This document shows positions 17,501-30,835 of a DNA stretch of 62,547 bases, in pieces; the stretch's first letter is position 1; the number at the start of each line of letters is the position of its first letter. The position numbers were made by a program, and so were the translations under genes. Origin of the DNA: Joostella atrarenae (lineage in GTDB: Bacteria > Bacteroidota > Bacteroidia > Flavobacteriales > Flavobacteriaceae). Under the pieces are notes generated by a model, which was not told the origin of the DNA, made no database searches, and saw nothing but the letters and a program-made list of their open reading frames with translations. The stretch is taken from NCBI RefSeq assembly GCF_021764745.1, contig NZ_JAETXX010000008.1, forward strand, positions 1 through 62,547, given 5' to 3'.

Positions 17501-20500
17501 CATTTACGTGGGTTAATTTGTTTGATTGATTAGGATCGGTCAGGTCATAATGATAGGTCAGGTCGTCCATTAATTGTGCGTCTTCTGTATATCGTTTTAA
17601 GGATTGTAGGTTTCCGTTTCCATCATAGGTGTAATTGGAAGCAAAAGCAGCTGCTTCTCCACCCATGTTTTCATAAGCCTGGCTCGCCTCATTAAAAGCC
17701 TTGGTAGTAGCTGCTTTGATCCTGTTTAACTGATCGTAACGATAGCTGTTTCCAACTAAGAAACTCGAAGTCCCGCGCTCTTCGGCTTCCGCTTTTGTCT
17801 GTGAGGTCCATGTGCTGATATTCCCGTTATACAGATTTTGGGAAACCCCGGCCACCTGATTTTCCAAGGCAAATGGATTGGCCGCCGTTAAACGGCTATC
17901 AAACACCCCTTCACGGGTAAAGTCCCCTTGGTAATAACCAAGTGCCATTCCAAATTCATCTTTTGGAGCACCGTTACCGGCACCATCGAGTACGTCATTG
18001 CCATCTGGGCTGTATGGATTCTGAGCTAGGTTAGGCGTATTGATTCCTTTTAACCATCCATGAATGGTATATGTAAAGTCGAGCCCCTGTATTTTATCTT
18101 CTCCCAGTTCTGTTCTTGCCAATGGCCCATGGAGGTAGTAGTCGTAGCTCGCATCTTTGTCCCATAAATGACCATCCTTGGAAGTTTGAACATTTACAAT
18201 CCTGTTGTCAGCATCGTATTCATATTTGTGGTGATACTCATCCACACGTCCCTTATTGAATACTACTTCATTGACGTTTCCGGAAATCAAATCATAGGAA
18301 TAGGCTACTGTAGTCTGTCCTATTCCTGGAACTTCTTGAACTATCCATTCTACATTTCCATGTGGGTCGTAGCTATAATATGTTTTAGAAACACCGCCAT
18401 TTTTATCAAGGTTGTAAATATAACTTACTCTATTTCTTAAATAACGTTGCTCATTCCCCTGATATGTAACCTCCGCTTTTTCATTAAAGGTAGTAGCAAT
18501 ATATTCTGCTTTATCTTCAGCTACAAAATTGAAAGCAACGGTAGGATCTGCCTGTCCGTCACTTAAAAAGTCATCCGGAAATATTTTACCTGAAAGTTTG
18601 GCCTCTCCTGCTTCTATCACCCTTCCAAGGTTATCGTACTTACTGTATGAGAAAGTTCCTTCGGACTGTTGGCGCGCATTTTGGGAATACCATAACTGTC
18701 CTATATCATTGTACAAGAAATTGGTAGTACCCCCGTCCGGTGTATTCTGTTTTTCCAACTGGGCAATACTATTGTAATCATATCCCGTTACATAGGTATG
18801 ACTGGTAGGAACCCTTGCTATATTTCCACTGCCGTCTGTAGCAATAACTACGCCCTCCGGAGGAACCGTTCGAACCAGGTTTCCGGCACGGTCGTAATAA
18901 TACAGCGTAAAATGATAATTCTCCGTCGGGTTCTGGGTATATGTAAGATTTAATGTATCTTTTAATAATTCAATATCCGTGAGTGCACGTTCAATGCTGG
19001 ATTGGGTAACTGCCTGCGCCTCTACAATACACTGCTCCACATGAGCGGTAATGGCCTGTTTAAAGCTTGACGGATCAATTGGTGACCTAACGATACTTTG
19101 AGGGATGGTTGGCACTGTTTCCTTTATGGCAGGAGAGCTCCAACTTAGACAAATATTATACTGTCTTGTTACATCCGGTTGTGTAATGGTTGTTACAACA
19201 CTTTCAATTTCACAACCCTTGGCATCCTTTACTATAACTTTATAATCGCCCGGAGAAATCCCCATATAAGAAGAAACGCCTCCTTCTTCAACAATTTCCT
19301 TATAAACCAAAGATTCGGAAATTGAAACTGTTCCTTTATTTGAAGTGATGCTATCAATAGCAAACCAAGAAAATTCATAGGGAGCCACCCCGGAAGAATA
19401 TCCTACAGCAGTTCCTCCGGACTCCAATCCTGCAATAGCATCACAGGCCGTCTGAACATCTTCAATAAAAGGAATGTCCAATGGATCGGGATCTACCAGG
19501 GTTAAAGAAAGTGGTATTGGATTTGGACAACCATTCATATCACTTACAACCACCTGGTAATTTCCGGCAGGCATCCCGGTAAGGGTATGACTTGTAGATA
19601 GTATTTCTGTTCCTCCATCCTGTTTCCATTGATATTCAAAATTCCCTGACCCTCCAAAAATGACAACCTCTGCCCTTCCGGTAGCCGTACCATAACAACT
19701 AGGATCTGTGGTCTGTACCTCAGCAGTGAATTGAGCCCTTTGATTAATTTCAAATGTCAATTCATCTCCGCAAAGTCCAATATCGCCTGGATAATTCGCT
19801 GAACCTGTTGGAAGCACCTCCGCTTTATATTTTCCTTCTCCAAGACCGGGAAATTCCAAATCCCCTCTTACATTGTTCAGTGTCTGCGGCGAACCTATAT
19901 AAGCACCCTCATTATCGATCGCACCAAAGGTTACATCATAACCGGAAACAGTAAATATCGAACAGGATGGTATGTTATCACTCACAGTAATTACCACATC
20001 ACGGGTCTCATTGGCATAACATAGCTCATAAAATCCGGGATCGTTATTATCATTGGTAATAGCTGCATTTACATTATAACTGTTTATGATAAAAGTTCGG
20101 GTATATATGCATCCATTGGCAGCTGTTATTTCCAAACGATACACGCTTCCCTTCTCCATATCAGTTAAAGTCTGGGCCTGGGAATCCGGGAAAGTTCCCG
20201 AAAAATCAGATATACTTAATCCTGATTGCGTATCTATGATTTGAGCAGTGTAAGCGGTACCACTAATTGCGGTATGGGAAGTGCCCGTCTGAAAACTTAG
20301 ATCAATATCGCCGGTTGTAATACCACAAGGTAAAAGGGTCGTACAAAAATTAGATATTGGAGTTCCAATTCTAGGAACATTTATCGTTTTTGTAAAAGTA
20401 CAGCCATAATTATCTTCCAATGTTACCGAGAAAATACCTTCCGGTAAATTTTCAACTTGAACACTGGTCCCGCTGGCAAGCTCCTGGCCTACGGTTAGAC

Positions 20501-23500
20501 TACCAGAAGATGAAACGGCAATAACTTTAAAAGGGTCTTGCTCGGTAAAACCAGTTCCGGACTCTCCCACAACAGAAAAGTTAACGGCTCCATCCGCCTG
20601 ACCACTACAACTCACTCCCTGAATCAAAGTCATGGTGAGATCAGCTCCAGGATATACATCAGCCATATAAGAAACAGAACCGCTACAATTTCCATTATTA
20701 TTTCCATTGGGTGAAACGGTAACCGTAAGATTGGTACTGTTATCAAGATCGAATGTAAACTGATTTGCATTACTTGCTACAGGTGTTACATTCCATGAAA
20801 AATCATATCCGCTATAATCCGTAACCCCTTCCATGACTACATTAACAACCATATTCTCTCCACTACACAGCGGTACCGATGAAACTGGTTCTATGCTTAA
20901 ATCCGGTAAGGCTATTTGCGAAGCCGTTCCACTACCGTATGCAGAAGTCACATCCAGATTACAGGTCTGCTGATTGGTGGCACAAACACCTGTTCCGGTT
21001 TGTATTAGGCTTGCGTTGTATTCAAATTCCGTTTGTTCAAAATCCGTTAAAATTGTATATATCTGAAATGTCTGATTTTTATTGGTATTTAGGTCATTTA
21101 AATTCCAGGTAAGTGTATTCCCCGATTGATCAGGAGCCGGAAATCCATCCACTACACCACCAAAAGAAGTTCCGGATGGCAACACCACTTCCAAAACCTG
21201 ATTATCTACGGTCAACGGATCATTATTTGTAACATCAATGGTAAGCTGGTTTTGCGTGTTACATTGTAGGAAATCACTAGCATTAACATCCACCGACAAG
21301 TTGGGAAGTACAATATTATTTAAAGGGAAAAGCCTGTTAAAAGCATAATTTACAATATCCCCACAATTGGTAAGTCCATCCAAATTAAACTTAATAGGTA
21401 TCCCCGGATCCATGGTACAATCTGCTATAAAGTCCATGGTAAAAGTAATTTCGTTTTTACCCGGAAGCCGTGTTCCTGGAATGGTATTGTCTCCGCTTTC
21501 AATTCCTGAAACCCCTGCTGTTACCAACAAATCGGTTACCAATTCAGCAGCTTTTATGGTATAAGATCTTCCATTTACCTCAACAAAATCAATCGTATTG
21601 ACAACCCCTGTTTGCCCATCAAATGCATAAGAAATGGCGTTGATATCTTCAAAACTGATCCCTTGAGGCAAATCAATGGTTATATCGGTATCATAGATAT
21701 TGGCAAATTTAGAGCTCACAACTTTTACTTCATAAGAAGCTCCTTCACATAAATCCACATTCTCATCCAAGCGGTTCACTTCCCAGGAAATCCCTCCGGT
21801 TTTATAACGTAGGGTAAGCTCTTGTTCATCCATTCTGAACAAACATGACAGCAAGCCTGGGTCTTTAATCGAAGTAATTGATTCTAATTCTACAGCGGAA
21901 AGCCCGTCCAATGGGTAGGTATCGCAACTCCTGCTTGTAATTATTTCCATGTTTTGAGTTGCATCGTTTTCGCATGAGCTATAAGAAGCTATAGGGTAAA
22001 TAGTTTCACAAATATCTCTGCTAACAAGTCCTACTTTAATAAGCATATTCTTTCCTAAACCTGTATTAGGGTTTATTTCTCCATAAAAAACTACTGGGAG
22101 AATGTCATCCTGATTCCTTGCTCCAATTAAATTGGTTCGATTGTCATTTTCTTTCAATTCAACTGCAACCCATGAATTATTGATTGTTTCCTCACTACAA
22201 ATACTTACCGGCCACTCTACACTTTCCTCAAACCCTTCCTGAGTAATATTAGAATTAACTTCAAATGGTACGTCAATATCTAAATATGATCCTGTAGTAT
22301 TCTCTAACATTAAAGGTTCCTGACTCTCATATGGGTCTATATAATATAGCTGAAATAAGTTCTGTATTTCATAATTACTAGGAATTACAAAATCCTCATC
22401 GCAAATTGGATCAAAAGCTATTGTAATCTCTCTATCTAAATCAATCCCCTCAATATCAGGAGCAATATGATTTTCAAAAGTATAATCCGTTCCTGAGGTC
22501 AGATTATCATCATTTAAAGTTAAAAAACGATGGCTCTCATTTGCTATTTCCTCATTTTGCCTAGTATATATTGTATATGGATAACCGTCCCTAATTTGAA
22601 AATCATCTCTTGGAGGCTCCACTGTATATTTATCATAAATTATCATTGGTCGGTATTCATTCGGAAAGTCATCTGCTTTTGTTGCAGATCCTAGTCTAAT
22701 CCGTCCAGGAGTGTCTAAAATTAAATCACATAAATACCCTGCGTTATATGTATAAACCTCTAAAAGAGGGATAAATAAGGAAAAGTCATCTCCAAAAGAT
22801 TTAGAACATGATATGATTCCAGATGTATTTTTACCAAAAAATCTACCTCTTAGAATTTCTAATGGATATGTTGCTCTTTCCAGTCCTAGCTGAGATCTTG
22901 ACTTTAGTTTTAATTCTAAACCTGAAACATTAATTGTTTTTTCCGTAGCATTTGAAATATTTACACCATCCACAGTATATAAATATGTTATTCTTTCCTC
23001 TGAAATATTTATTTCCGGGTTTGTCAATATAAATGAACTTCCATCAATAGTCAAAGTTCCATCAACTTGGTGTTCAAATAAGCCTGTATCTTCTTCATTC
23101 AATCTCTCATATGCAAACTCAAAATATAAAGTATCAAAAGTATCAGGAGTACTTGGTGTATCAGTTTGGTTTAACAATCCCTCTGAGTTTATCAGAATAT
23201 TATCCAATGGATACCCTCTATCTAAAGCTACACCAGTAGTATTTTTATCAACGCTTGGAGCTGTTTGTAATTGCTGGTTAGTATAATACTGGACTCCATT
23301 TGTATCGGGAGCAGGCTCTTCATAACCAAATGTATTTCTTTCAAAGTTAAAAGATGTTGTTGTAAAATCGCAGAGGCCACCTCCACCTCCTCCATTACCA
23401 GAACAATTATTATAATTTGTAAAAATCGAACGGCTTTTAGTTGTAATACTAATAGGTTCAAGTGTGGTATAATCACCACAAGCATCTAAAAAGGTATTCC

Positions 23501-25259
23501 ACTCTATCTCTCCAATTTCAGGAGCAGCACTTTCAATACAGTTAACTTTGATTTCTAAAGTAATTGGAGAATACGCATCCGCATCATAGATTCGATAAAA
23601 ATCATTTACTTTTTCAAATGATAATTCCGTGGAGTACCTATTTGCTGATACTACTTCATATCCTATTGGAAGTTTTACTTCTGCATAATATCCCCCAAAA
23701 TTAAATGGATATGGATAATAGGGTTGTTGATCTATTCTTTTACCTCCATTAAAGATTATTGTAGCAGTATCTCCTGAAGATAGCTCAGACGGAGCTTCAA
23801 ATTGTTCAGCAGAACTATCACGAAGATAATACCTAAAACTGCCTATACCATAAGAACCAACATATGATTGACAAGAATTTCCTTTTGGTGTCAAAGAAAA
23901 ATTACTGAAAGATTCATTTGCAGTATATGTATCTGGAATCCACGCTCCGTTATATTGAACTTGAAAAGCAATGGAATTCCCAACTGGTAAATCATCATAG
24001 AAACCATCCTTATCTACATCCTCTAACCCAATTCCTGGACCATCAGGGTCAGTCGTCAATAAAGGGTTATTACCTAAATTAGCTATATAATCATTGCCAG
24101 TACTACTATCATTAGGAAAATTTATCCCTGCAATTGTAATAGTAACATCTTTATAATAAGCATCTCTAATCCTTATATCAAAAGCAGTATCAGCCTCTAC
24201 AGGCGAATTTCCATAACCATTATTAATTATATATTCTCCCAGTACAATTTGATCTCCGCATAGGCTTCCAGAATCTAAAACGCCTAGGTTAGTGGGTACA
24301 GATCTAAGTGAAGGCCTCCCTTCAACAAATTTTATATAATTTGTTGTAATTGCTTCCTGATCACCTTCATTACACACTGTATCTTTACACCCCCAGTTTA
24401 CTATATAATTTGTTTCCAAAGCAGCTGAATAACAATCACCTGGGAAAAGAGCTACATTATCAATAAAAGTCATAATTTCATTCTGTTCAAACAGCGCATC
24501 ATTATCACCTATAGAGGTAAAATCATTAATGGTATAAGTAACCCTGTCAAAATCGGGATTTAACGGGGAGGTAGTAGTTCCATCCGGGGTTAAGGTGATT
24601 CCATTTAGCGTCAAAGCATTGTAAGTTATCCTATTGTCGATATCTACATAAAAGGTAAAAGAAGATAATGCCCCCAAACCAGAATTCCTCACTTCTATTT
24701 CCCTATTGAAAACGGTACCATTCGTATCTTTTTCTAATACTCCAAAAAAGACATTCACATCATCATCGCTTACCTTAGCTTCCAATTCAGCAAACCGAAT
24801 GTTATAAGACTCAGATGTTCCTGAAAAACTTTCTTGTATCCCACCTATTAAATAATCAATCGTATTGACATTGGCTACATTAAATTCGGTTTCATCTCCC
24901 GTCGAATCATTGAAGCCATTTAACACGGAACAATCTCCCTTAACTTCGTAGGTAAAACTAGTATTACTATCAGTAGGGATGTCCGGTATAGCAAATACCG
25001 GTGAGGTTGTGGTTCCTGTATTTGTATATTGAGAATTAGTCAAGCTAATTCCCTCCGGGAACTCGGTTTGAAAACTAATTCCCGAAACAATATCAGAGGA
25101 TGAATTTGTGATTGTAATTGTAAAACTTACCGTATCCCCACACAGGGTTACTGCATTGGAAGCATTGGTTTCTATCAATAAATTTGTATCCGACTGTCCG
25201 AATACTTGAGCCGGCAACCACATTAATATAAGTAAGAAAGATATATATAGGTATCGCAT
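14526..25259 (-). CDS. Giant RHS polymorphic toxin with SprB repeats and a nuclease-like C-terminal domain
   Basis: A 3577-aa protein with signal peptide 1-22. Residues about 25-1650 are beta-sandwich repeats of DUF11/adhesin type with many [11 protein letters not shown]-like strands. Residues about 1650-2050 contain SprB-type repeats ([40 protein letters not shown]). YD repeats run from about 2115 ([17 protein letters not shown]) to 3180. The RHS core at about 3190-3300 ends with [20 protein letters not shown]. The last 170 residues are a separate module: ADIEV near 3505 and GDFKP near 3528 fit a PD-(D/E)xK endonuclease-like site, with [20 protein letters not shown] as its hallmark. From family knowledge the YD shell encloses the toxin and the core marks the cleavage point. 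No type IX C-terminal domain is present. Confidence 0.9.
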   Translation of the reverse strand: MRYLYISFLLILMWLPAQVFGQSDTNLLIETNASNAVTLCGDTVSFTITITNSSSDIVSGISFQTEFPEGISLTNSQYTNTGTTTSPVFAIPDIPTDSNTSFTYEVKGDCSVLNGFNDSTGDETEFNVANVNTIDYLIGGIQESFSGTSESYNIRFAELEAKVSDDDVNVFFGVLEKDTNGTVFNREIEVRNSGLGALSSFTFYVDIDNRITYNALTLNGITLTPDGTTTSPLNPDFDRVTYTINDFTSIGDNDALFEQNEIMTFIDNVALFPGDCYSAALETNYIVNWGCKDTVCNEGDQEAITTNYIKFVEGRPSLRSVPTNLGVLDSGSLCGDQIVLGEYIINNGYGNSPVEADTAFDIRIRDAYYKDVTITIAGINFPNDSSTGNDYIANLGNNPLLTTDPDGPGIGLEDVDKDGFYDDLPVGNSIAFQVQYNGAWIPDTYTANESFSNFSLTPKGNSCQSYVGSYGIGSFRYYLRDSSAEQFEAPSELSSGDTATIIFNGGKRIDQQPYYPYPFNFGGYYAEVKLPIGYEVVSANRYSTELSFEKVNDFYRIYDADAYSPITLEIKVNCIESAAPEIGEIEWNTFLDACGDYTTLEPISITTKSRSIFTNYNNCSGNGGGGGGLCDFTTTSFNFERNTFGYEEPAPDTNGVQYYTNQQLQTAPSVDKNTTGVALDRGYPLDNILINSEGLLNQTDTPSTPDTFDTLYFEFAYERLNEEDTGLFEHQVDGTLTIDGSSFILTNPEINISEERITYLYTVDGVNISNATEKTINVSGLELKLKSRSQLGLERATYPLEILRGRFFGKNTSGIISCSKSFGDDFSLFIPLLEVYTYNAGYLCDLILDTPGRIRLGSATKADDFPNEYRPMIIYDKYTVEPPRDDFQIRDGYPYTIYTRQNEEIANESHRFLTLNDDNLTSGTDYTFENHIAPDIEGIDLDREITIAFDPICDEDFVIPSNYEIQNLFQLYYIDPYESQEPLMLENTTGSYLDIDVPFEVNSNITQEGFEESVEWPVSICSEETINNSWVAVELKENDNRTNLIGARNQDDILPVVFYGEINPNTGLGKNMLIKVGLVSRDICETIYPIASYSSCENDATQNMEIITSRSCDTYPLDGLSAVELESITSIKDPGLLSCLFRMDEQELTLRYKTGGISWEVNRLDENVDLCEGASYEVKVVSSKFANIYDTDITIDLPQGISFEDINAISYAFDGQTGVVNTIDFVEVNGRSYTIKAAELVTDLLVTAGVSGIESGDNTIPGTRLPGKNEITFTMDFIADCTMDPGIPIKFNLDGLTNCGDIVNYAFNRLFPLNNIVLPNLSVDVNASDFLQCNTQNQLTIDVTNNDPLTVDNQVLEVVLPSGTSFGGVVDGFPAPDQSGNTLTWNLNDLNTNKNQTFQIYTILTDFEQTEFEYNASLIQTGTGVCATNQQTCNLDVTSAYGSGTASQIALPDLSIEPVSSVPLCSGENMVVNVVMEGVTDYSGYDFSWNVTPVASNANQFTFDLDNSTNLTVTVSPNGNNNGNCSGSVSYMADVYPGADLTMTLIQGVSCSGQADGAVNFSVVGESGTGFTEQDPFKVIAVSSSGSLTVGQELASGTSVQVENLPEGIFSVTLEDNYGCTFTKTINVPRIGTPISNFCTTLLPCGITTGDIDLSFQTGTSHTAISGTAYTAQIIDTQSGLSISDFSGTFPDSQAQTLTDMEKGSVYRLEITAANGCIYTRTFIINSYNVNAAITNDNNDPGFYELCYANETRDVVITVSDNIPSCSIFTVSGYDVTFGAIDNEGAYIGSPQTLNNVRGDLEFPGLGEGKYKAEVLPTGSANYPGDIGLCGDELTFEINQRAQFTAEVQTTDPSCYGTATGRAEVVIFGGSGNFEYQWKQDGGTEILSTSHTLTGMPAGNYQVVVSDMNGCPNPIPLSLTLVDPDPLDIPFIEDVQTACDAIAGLESGGTAVGYSSGVAPYEFSWFAIDSITSNKGTVSISESLVYKEIVEEGGVSSYMGISPGDYKVIVKDAKGCEIESVVTTITQPDVTRQYNICLSWSSPAIKETVPTIPQSIVRSPIDPSSFKQAITAHVEQCIVEAQAVTQSSIERALTDIELLKDTLNLTYTQNPTENYHFTLYYYDRAGNLVRTVPPEGVVIATDGSGNIARVPTSHTYVTGYDYNSIAQLEKQNTPDGGTTNFLYNDIGQLWYSQNARQQSEGTFSYSKYDNLGRVIEAGEAKLSGKIFPDDFLSDGQADPTVAFNFVAEDKAEYIATTFNEKAEVTYQGNEQRYLRNRVSYIYNLDKNGGVSKTYYSYDPHGNVEWIVQEVPGIGQTTVAYSYDLISGNVNEVVFNKGRVDEYHHKYEYDADNRIVNVQTSKDGHLWDKDASYDYYLHGPLARTELGEDKIQGLDFTYTIHGWLKGINTPNLAQNPYSPDGNDVLDGAGNGAPKDEFGMALGYYQGDFTREGVFDSRLTAANPFALENQVAGVSQNLYNGNISTWTSQTKAEAEERGTSSFLVGNSYRYDQLNRIKAATTKAFNEASQAYENMGGEAAAFASNYTYDGNGNLQSLKRYTEDAQLMDDLTYHYDLTDPNQSNKLTHVNDAVGQLDPIINDLPNQSSGNYQYDETGQLVRDESEGLTYVWNTSGKVSEIIPDYTGDAETQKVHLKFTYDGLGNRIVKQVNRMPYDTNGNGPEIQNPEAVETTYYSLDAQGNVMGVYKREDEKMLPEDPTDKTYRAVFSLIERPIYGSDRIGQDVHKEEVFKTEYTFEGDNDFAGVMLEFKENINKVAYGNILLVQRASEVVQDTLGNPITIAGTKLATSVVDKAMVSLEYQPQLLSDSTLVAAQSENNIFQIETRDEQLLGYGLVTNNYLSGEEDKAAMLVFDQQGQLIEGLDLINADTSSKPDPLAKSIVLQSPTNASEFVLLYRTVNGGLSKAILTTAGNTLQVTEVTTLPFSNYGRHMAVVEDRKNAKAFVYATMHAGAVVDTAGVIVTSPQANLVRFNVIASDSIVAEGAVTESFNSYNTKGDGELQIALDGSAISMYNATSFASQWTEAADSEVRTWKLDKETWLPIGNEVYTKTIGENVGKGSLVNTGDEIYFTQFDQSVTMVKRASDETIINTSLGDIRANKNEKLYQFAQNTNFGEEWNLAGSSTLTLNNLPAGEGTTGYQPYQPFTVKSMLQSDDNGLVYRYAGEKYYELKDHLGNVRVVVSDRKDLNTTDNTLSAHVESYNNYYPFGMLQPNRTFNNPSYRYGFQGQEKDNEIKGAGNSVNYKYRMHDPRLGRFFAVDPLAASYPWNSSYAFSENRLIDSKELEGLEKVTYTNVWKDGNGVLQTNKSHEKVIQELEGEYNVRRHFNAYGQVYKLEIRQVYWRVRGGPLYELFIGNIKEANRKEAEKNEIYPYYKSTSWKNKSSGKDYTGNYIGDAFLKILGGDIVVDAFNGDKKAQEELLISWPLFVIPEGKTSNQVDNVLKGSRNPKIKKAIEAGNKFHYDVLNGGSGEFGPSQIQKLFPETEFKFTRRGQSGADIEVIGGRHPSEYPGSWWSENNNFGDFKPNSLSGKRTFKSDVRKGKLPEDTELVKYGTESMKIEN

Positions 25260-25273
25260 GATAAGGGTTTTAT

Positions 25274-25678
25274 TTAGTGTACTGGTTGGGATTTGGAGGT
25301 AATGATGATAAAATCTTCTGTCATCAAATTAATCAATGCTTCATCAACAGTAGGTAAACCATACTTATCCTTTACAGTAAATACCATTTCATTAAGGCTA
25401 GTCTCCCATTCATTATTGTCATAAAACAGATAATATTTCCCATCGCGTTTCTTGTTTAAGGAAGCCATATAATACCCTACATCAGAACCTTTTTTCATTA
25501 AACGCACCTCGATAAACTGTACATTTTCCGGACTTTTTAAATCCATCGAAATCGTGTAAGACAAGCTATCCACCTTTACAATTTGATAATCAAAAGTATG
25601 AGGCTCTTGAGCGTATACCTTACTCATAGCAAAAAGGCAAATACCTATAATTAGTACAGAAAAAATGATCTTATTCAT
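25274..25678 (-). CDS. Small exported protein between two giant YD/RHS genes
   Basis: This 134-aa protein has a signal peptide (cleavage after KVYA, before QEPHTF). The mature part is about 110 residues of alternating strands ([45 protein letters not shown]), perhaps a single beta-sandwich. It starts 41 bp after the 1683-aa gene and ends 14 bp before the toxin gene. No family is recognised; an accessory or chaperone for the giant proteins is possible. Confidence 0.55.
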   Translation of the reverse strand: MNKIIFSVLIIGICLFAMSKVYAQEPHTFDYQIVKVDSLSYTISMDLKSPENVQFIEVRLMKKGSDVGYYMASLNKKRDGKYYLFYDNNEWETSLNEMVFTVKDKYGLPTVDEALINLMTEDFIIITSKSQPVH

Positions 25679-25719
25679 GATAGTATGCTTTTATGTCTTT
25701 ATATAAGTTTAGATTTTTA

Positions 25720-28700
25720 TTAAGGTTGTACTGTTATGTGAATTCCGGTTTTTGGTGATTCAACTTCTTCACTCAAACTCGAATCTTCTGGTGTAACCGG
25801 AGTTGTATTATTTTTTATATAGGCATCACGTTCCACAAACGTATCCCCGGGTCCAGTAGGGTTGTCCCTGGAAATATAGGGCATATCACACATTTCAAAG
25901 TTTTGCTCTAGCCAAAGACCTTGCTCATTTTGAACGTATACAGGTTCTACAGGTAATCCATTAGAATCATAGGTCAAATCTGCATTGTAATTTCCTTGTG
26001 CATCACATTTACTGGGTACATCCAGCTGGATATCCCATTCCATTGCCTGTATCCATCTGGAATATTCAGCATAAGTAAGTGATCTTCGCATATCCCATAT
26101 GGAAGGCGATGAAGTATATTCATATTTCTCAAGAGTTCCCGTTGCAGAAATATTAGTGACAATAGCACTCTCCCCGGAGTCCACCACATCACCAGTTAAT
26201 GGATCAATTTCCTTTAGAGTCTGTGTTTCTCTATTAGATCTACCCGATACTATCGGTCCACTAACCCCATAATCTATATACGAGGTATTAAAGTCATTAC
26301 TGGCTTCAGGACTGCTCCCAAACTCATACGGGGATTTGGTAATCAATCGGCAAGGTTCATCCACGCAGCTATAGGTAGTGATGGCTGTTTGCGCTTTACA
26401 TTGTTCGACCATTTGATCCACCATAAGCTCAATGTCGGCTTCTGGTATGATATTATCGTTCGGATCAATCTTACATTCTCCAATCACATAGCAGCGCTCT
26501 TCAAAAGCTTTGATTATTTGTTGCCTGAATTCGTTTCGCCGCTGTTCACATTTTTGTATTCCTTCCTGTTGCATATGGTAAGCATCGTTTTCAATAATGC
26601 TCACCCCATTAGTTTGGGTATCTCCGTTGATATCCGTTAATTCTACAACTCCTCCTTCACTTTGAAGGTTTGCAAAGGATTTGTTGGAAACATAAGTGGT
26701 AATCAAACTTTCTGATAAATACGGAAGATCTATAAAAGTATCTAAAGGAAGATCTAAGTTTGTATATCGCAATTCAAAATCACTTGAATTATCAGCGATA
26801 GAATCATACTCCTTACCAAAATCAGGATTATGGACATAGGCAGTTGCTTCATAATAATTCCCACAAGTAACCGGAACCCCTTCTGGTTCGGATGTCTCCT
26901 GATAATTTTTGATCATTTCATAAAACGTATACCGCTGATCACAACTCCATGATTCTCGAGTATAAGGACAGCTTATATATCCCAAGCCACAGAAGTTACA
27001 AGGCACAGGCTCTTCCACTGTACCACCTGCACAAGGGACTTTTTCTCCCGTTTGTGGATCAATACAAATATTTGGGTCCCTAAAACACGTTTCCCCTTCC
27101 AAATCGGGAAAAGTTCCGGCTATATAATGATAATATTTAAATGCATATACCGGATCCTGTAAATTGGGAAAGACTTCTTTGATGATTCCGGTTTCTTCAG
27201 GCTCTCCTTCTCCCGGAGGCTGTATATATTCTTGTCCCTGTGTTATCGGATCTAGGGTAAAATATGCCCAATCTGAGCCAATACTTCCATCTACTAATCG
27301 TTCTTTGTTATATTCCCCATTCGAAACATCCCCGTCAAAATCAGCTGTAAACTCAGTAAAATTATTTGTTGGATTATTTGTATCCACGATATCTGCAAAT
27401 ACATATCCTGTACAGTTTAAAAAGGCATTGACCATATTATTGGAAAACTTTTCCACTTCATCTTTAATATCGGGCGATGTACCTATGCTTTTCTTTCTTA
27501 CTTTTCTTCTCAGCTTTCTTTTTGATATCCACCGAACAATAAAGTTTTTAATATTATCATCAAAATGGTCATCATGTATATCTTCATTGTTAACATCCTG
27601 ATCATCCACATTACTGGATATATTTGTACTCTGATCAAAATCTGCTTCATATGCCTCCACACATATTTTATTTACCATTTCGATAACAATAGGTTCCCAA
27701 CACTTAGCCAGTTCCTCCATGGAATACTGAGCTCCTTCCAAATAAACCGGACTCTCGTCAATATCACAGATGTGGTATCCATCCTCTGGAGCTGGATTAT
27801 TTATCGAACCGATATCGGGGGTAGAACGTTCACCAGAACCATCAAACCTATTTTTACAACCATTCTGCCCATAGCTATCGGTAGCCATATGATAGATCAT
27901 CTGATTAAATAATCCTGGTTCATGCCATCCACGCATATGACTATAAAATGTGGCCTTTGCCTCTTCCATATCATAATCAGGATTGGCACTGCTTTGACAC
28001 TCGTATAACATCGAAATAGCATATCCCTCAAAATCTATGGGATAGGCATTCTTGTTTTGAAAAGTCACATTGCCTTGTGAGTCTTGTGTATATTGTAAAT
28101 TACTACTTTCGTCTGTTAAAAAATTCGGATTTGGATTTATCGCATTTGAAGCAGGATTGTAATAATTTATGGCATTGTTCAATTGACCGGCAGCCGTAGC
28201 ATCATTCTTATAGGCTTCAAGTGCTTCCGGACTCGGCTTTCTAAAAGGAGGAGTAAAGACAACCGGCACATTAAAACTACAACAAGGAGTGGTAAATTGC
28301 ACCTCTATCGGTTTAATATTTCCAAGATTGCTTACGGTAGCATAATCAATGGACTGTATGTCTCCCTGTTCATCAAAATAAAGAATGTTGATTCCATACT
28401 GGTCTTCCCTTCCAACATAATAATCTAAAAATTCATCAGGCGCTTCTGCATCCAAAGGATCCTTTTTCTTAAATACTGTAGAAATTCCGGAACAATCCGT
28501 ACAATCAAATTCCAATACTCCATCATTGGCAGCCAATTGCTGATTGTATACTTTTTGCCCGTAGTAGAAAAGGTCATTATACAGGTACTGCATTTCCTCC
28601 TCACAATCCACTTCTTTTAGTGCCGATACCAGCCAATTAAAATACGGCTCTATAAGTCTGCGGATATTATCCTCTGAAGAAACCAATTCAGCAGTCACCG

Positions 28701-30729
28701 AATTACTAGGTTTTAAGGTTTTTTGAACATAATATGAACCTTCCGGTAAGGTAATCTCTCCAAAATCGATATGAATACTTTTATCTCCGGGGTTATTTAG
28801 GTATTGCGCTATACTAGGCTTACTGAAGTTTTTAACAACAGTACCTGTAGCAACATCAAAAACATCAATTATAAGCTCATAATCCAAATCGATTTCTAAA
28901 TTATGACATAATCCTTCCAACACAGGTTTAGCTATCACGTAATCGATATTTATACTTGTCGAATCCTGTAGAATGGTTAATCTTTTTGATGACTTAAACC
29001 CTCCGTCTATCTTTATATTATTAGTAACTTGATCTGTCTTTTCGGCAACCACGGCATTCGAGTTTACTTTGTCCAAAACATCTTCATCATCACTAAAGGT
29101 AAGACCCGTTGCTATGGTTTGCCCTTCTTTTGTTATAAAAGCCACTGAAGAGGTATTGTTTGGATCAATGGTGATTACCTTTGCCACATCCTGATGATTG
29201 GGGGCCTCGTCCCCAAATAGGGCTATCAACTCCTCGGCCGTAGGGGTATCATACAGGGTTCTCACCGTTCTCCCTTGCCTATTGCCCTGATCGCCTATCA
29301 TATGGGCTTTGCCTACCCCAGATTGCTCAACGACCCTATCGGTACCATCATTACTAAAAATAACACGGGTATAGGGATATCCTTCAGCACCCGGAACACG
29401 TCTATCAGCGTTTGCGCCCGAATAATAAGAAAAGGCTCCTGTTGCATCGATTATGGCAGGTTGCCTGTAATTTGATTCCTGATCAAAATGCTTCGCCCGG
29501 TATAGTTCGGCATTGGTAGTCACAAAACTATTTTTGTATTTGTTAATCTTTTCGCCCTCCACCGGTACGGGAAGCGTGGTTAAGGTTGGTCTTCCTGAAT
29601 TATCCAAAACCGTTTGAGAAACAATTTTATAATCCTTGGAGGGAAAATAACGTTGGGTCTGTTTTACCTGGTTTAAGGTAGTTGCATAAGTTACCTGTTC
29701 GCTTATTTTATTCCCTTCGGTAAATACCCTACTGTATTGGTAGTTGGTTTGGTCATCAGGATCAGTAAAAAAGAATATGTCATTATTCGAATCCTCAGCA
29801 GCTTGATCAATAACATAACTATCCGTGGTATAGATCGAAGTATTCCATAGCCCCCAGTTTTTAGAGTTCCCTATTCCGTTTTCATAGAAAGTACCTATTG
29901 GCCTTACCCGCCATATATAATACCCTTGTCCTTCCCCTATGGTAATGTCGATTTCAGTAGCCGAGCTTTCGGTCTGAAAAGTAAGTGCCTTTGACCAGTC
30001 AATATTTGTTTTTATCTCATGTTCATCAGTAACATACTGGGCATCTTTATTGTAAAGTCTTAATAGTTGAAATTCATAATTAGGTGCCTGACAGGTATCA
30101 TCCCAATCAAAATGTACGACCTTATCTGTTTCTGAAATTGTATAATTCAAATTACTAATAGTATTCGAATCTACTTTTAATTTATAATCCAGCTCATTAT
30201 ACAACCCGATGCGAACTCTATTTATAATATCAGTATTGGCATTCAATTCCGTAACGCTATTGATAGTTGCCAAAACCGAGGTTACTGAATTCCCGTCATA
30301 GCTCAGTCCTGTACTGGGATTAGCAGCATCGATATATTGGTCTAGATTAAGATATATCACCCCTTCAGGTTTATCATTGGTTAAGACCACTTCAAAACTC
30401 ACAGTAGGTTCTGTCCCTGAAACTGTTCTAACGGTCAGATCAACATTTGCGGTGATCGTAAACTCCAGACCACTACTCTGGTCCCCCAATTCATAATCTT
30501 CTCCAAGGTCTAACCGAAGCCAAACATTTCCTTTTGCTACTTCAAAAGAGGTAGTACATGGAGTTATAAAATTCAAGGATCCTGAGGTTGTATTTCCCGT
30601 TGTCGGCACCCCGATTGGGGTACTGTTGGTATATTTACCCATGGATTGTCCGTTTAATTGCTGTGCAAAGAGAACTCCTGCAAAGAACAAGGCACAGGTG
30701 ATAATCTTTATTTTTATATGTTCTTTCAT
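25720..30729 (-). CDS. Giant cysteine-rich YD/RHS-associated exported protein
   Basis: About 1669 aa. I choose the ATG at 30727-30729 because the signal peptide (MKEHIKIKIITCALFFAGVLFAQQLNGQ) begins there; an in-frame upstream start at 30771 adds 14 polar residues. An N-terminal beta domain, fibronectin-like strands (VHFDWDDTC, GYYIWRVRP) and a segment typical of Bacteroidetes YD proteins (YQYSRVFTEGNKISEQVTYA, TVLDNSGRPTLTTLPVPV near 330-390) are visible. A cysteine-dense zone lies near 1190-1270 (CFRDPNIC, CNFCGLGYISCPYT). There is no RHS core or toxin tip, so this is a structural partner, not an effector. It is the middle giant gene of three in one direction. Confidence 0.75.
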   Translation of the reverse strand: MKEHIKIKIITCALFFAGVLFAQQLNGQSMGKYTNSTPIGVPTTGNTTSGSLNFITPCTTSFEVAKGNVWLRLDLGEDYELGDQSSGLEFTITANVDLTVRTVSGTEPTVSFEVVLTNDKPEGVIYLNLDQYIDAANPSTGLSYDGNSVTSVLATINSVTELNANTDIINRVRIGLYNELDYKLKVDSNTISNLNYTISETDKVVHFDWDDTCQAPNYEFQLLRLYNKDAQYVTDEHEIKTNIDWSKALTFQTESSATEIDITIGEGQGYYIWRVRPIGTFYENGIGNSKNWGLWNTSIYTTDSYVIDQAAEDSNNDIFFFTDPDDQTNYQYSRVFTEGNKISEQVTYATTLNQVKQTQRYFPSKDYKIVSQTVLDNSGRPTLTTLPVPVEGEKINKYKNSFVTTNAELYRAKHFDQESNYRQPAIIDATGAFSYYSGANADRRVPGAEGYPYTRVIFSNDGTDRVVEQSGVGKAHMIGDQGNRQGRTVRTLYDTPTAEELIALFGDEAPNHQDVAKVITIDPNNTSSVAFITKEGQTIATGLTFSDDEDVLDKVNSNAVVAEKTDQVTNNIKIDGGFKSSKRLTILQDSTSINIDYVIAKPVLEGLCHNLEIDLDYELIIDVFDVATGTVVKNFSKPSIAQYLNNPGDKSIHIDFGEITLPEGSYYVQKTLKPSNSVTAELVSSEDNIRRLIEPYFNWLVSALKEVDCEEEMQYLYNDLFYYGQKVYNQQLAANDGVLEFDCTDCSGISTVFKKKDPLDAEAPDEFLDYYVGREDQYGINILYFDEQGDIQSIDYATVSNLGNIKPIEVQFTTPCCSFNVPVVFTPPFRKPSPEALEAYKNDATAAGQLNNAINYYNPASNAINPNPNFLTDESSNLQYTQDSQGNVTFQNKNAYPIDFEGYAISMLYECQSSANPDYDMEEAKATFYSHMRGWHEPGLFNQMIYHMATDSYGQNGCKNRFDGSGERSTPDIGSINNPAPEDGYHICDIDESPVYLEGAQYSMEELAKCWEPIVIEMVNKICVEAYEADFDQSTNISSNVDDQDVNNEDIHDDHFDDNIKNFIVRWISKRKLRRKVRKKSIGTSPDIKDEVEKFSNNMVNAFLNCTGYVFADIVDTNNPTNNFTEFTADFDGDVSNGEYNKERLVDGSIGSDWAYFTLDPITQGQEYIQPPGEGEPEETGIIKEVFPNLQDPVYAFKYYHYIAGTFPDLEGETCFRDPNICIDPQTGEKVPCAGGTVEEPVPCNFCGLGYISCPYTRESWSCDQRYTFYEMIKNYQETSEPEGVPVTCGNYYEATAYVHNPDFGKEYDSIADNSSDFELRYTNLDLPLDTFIDLPYLSESLITTYVSNKSFANLQSEGGVVELTDINGDTQTNGVSIIENDAYHMQQEGIQKCEQRRNEFRQQIIKAFEERCYVIGECKIDPNDNIIPEADIELMVDQMVEQCKAQTAITTYSCVDEPCRLITKSPYEFGSSPEASNDFNTSYIDYGVSGPIVSGRSNRETQTLKEIDPLTGDVVDSGESAIVTNISATGTLEKYEYTSSPSIWDMRRSLTYAEYSRWIQAMEWDIQLDVPSKCDAQGNYNADLTYDSNGLPVEPVYVQNEQGLWLEQNFEMCDMPYISRDNPTGPGDTFVERDAYIKNNTTPVTPEDSSLSEEVESPKTGIHITVQP

Positions 30730-30835
30730 GTGTATATTTTTTATTTGTTTTTCAACAGTCACATGGAACACCCAAATTCATGCTTATTTGTGCTAAAGGA
30801 AATTTTATCATGGGGTGTTTCATAACTATAATATC

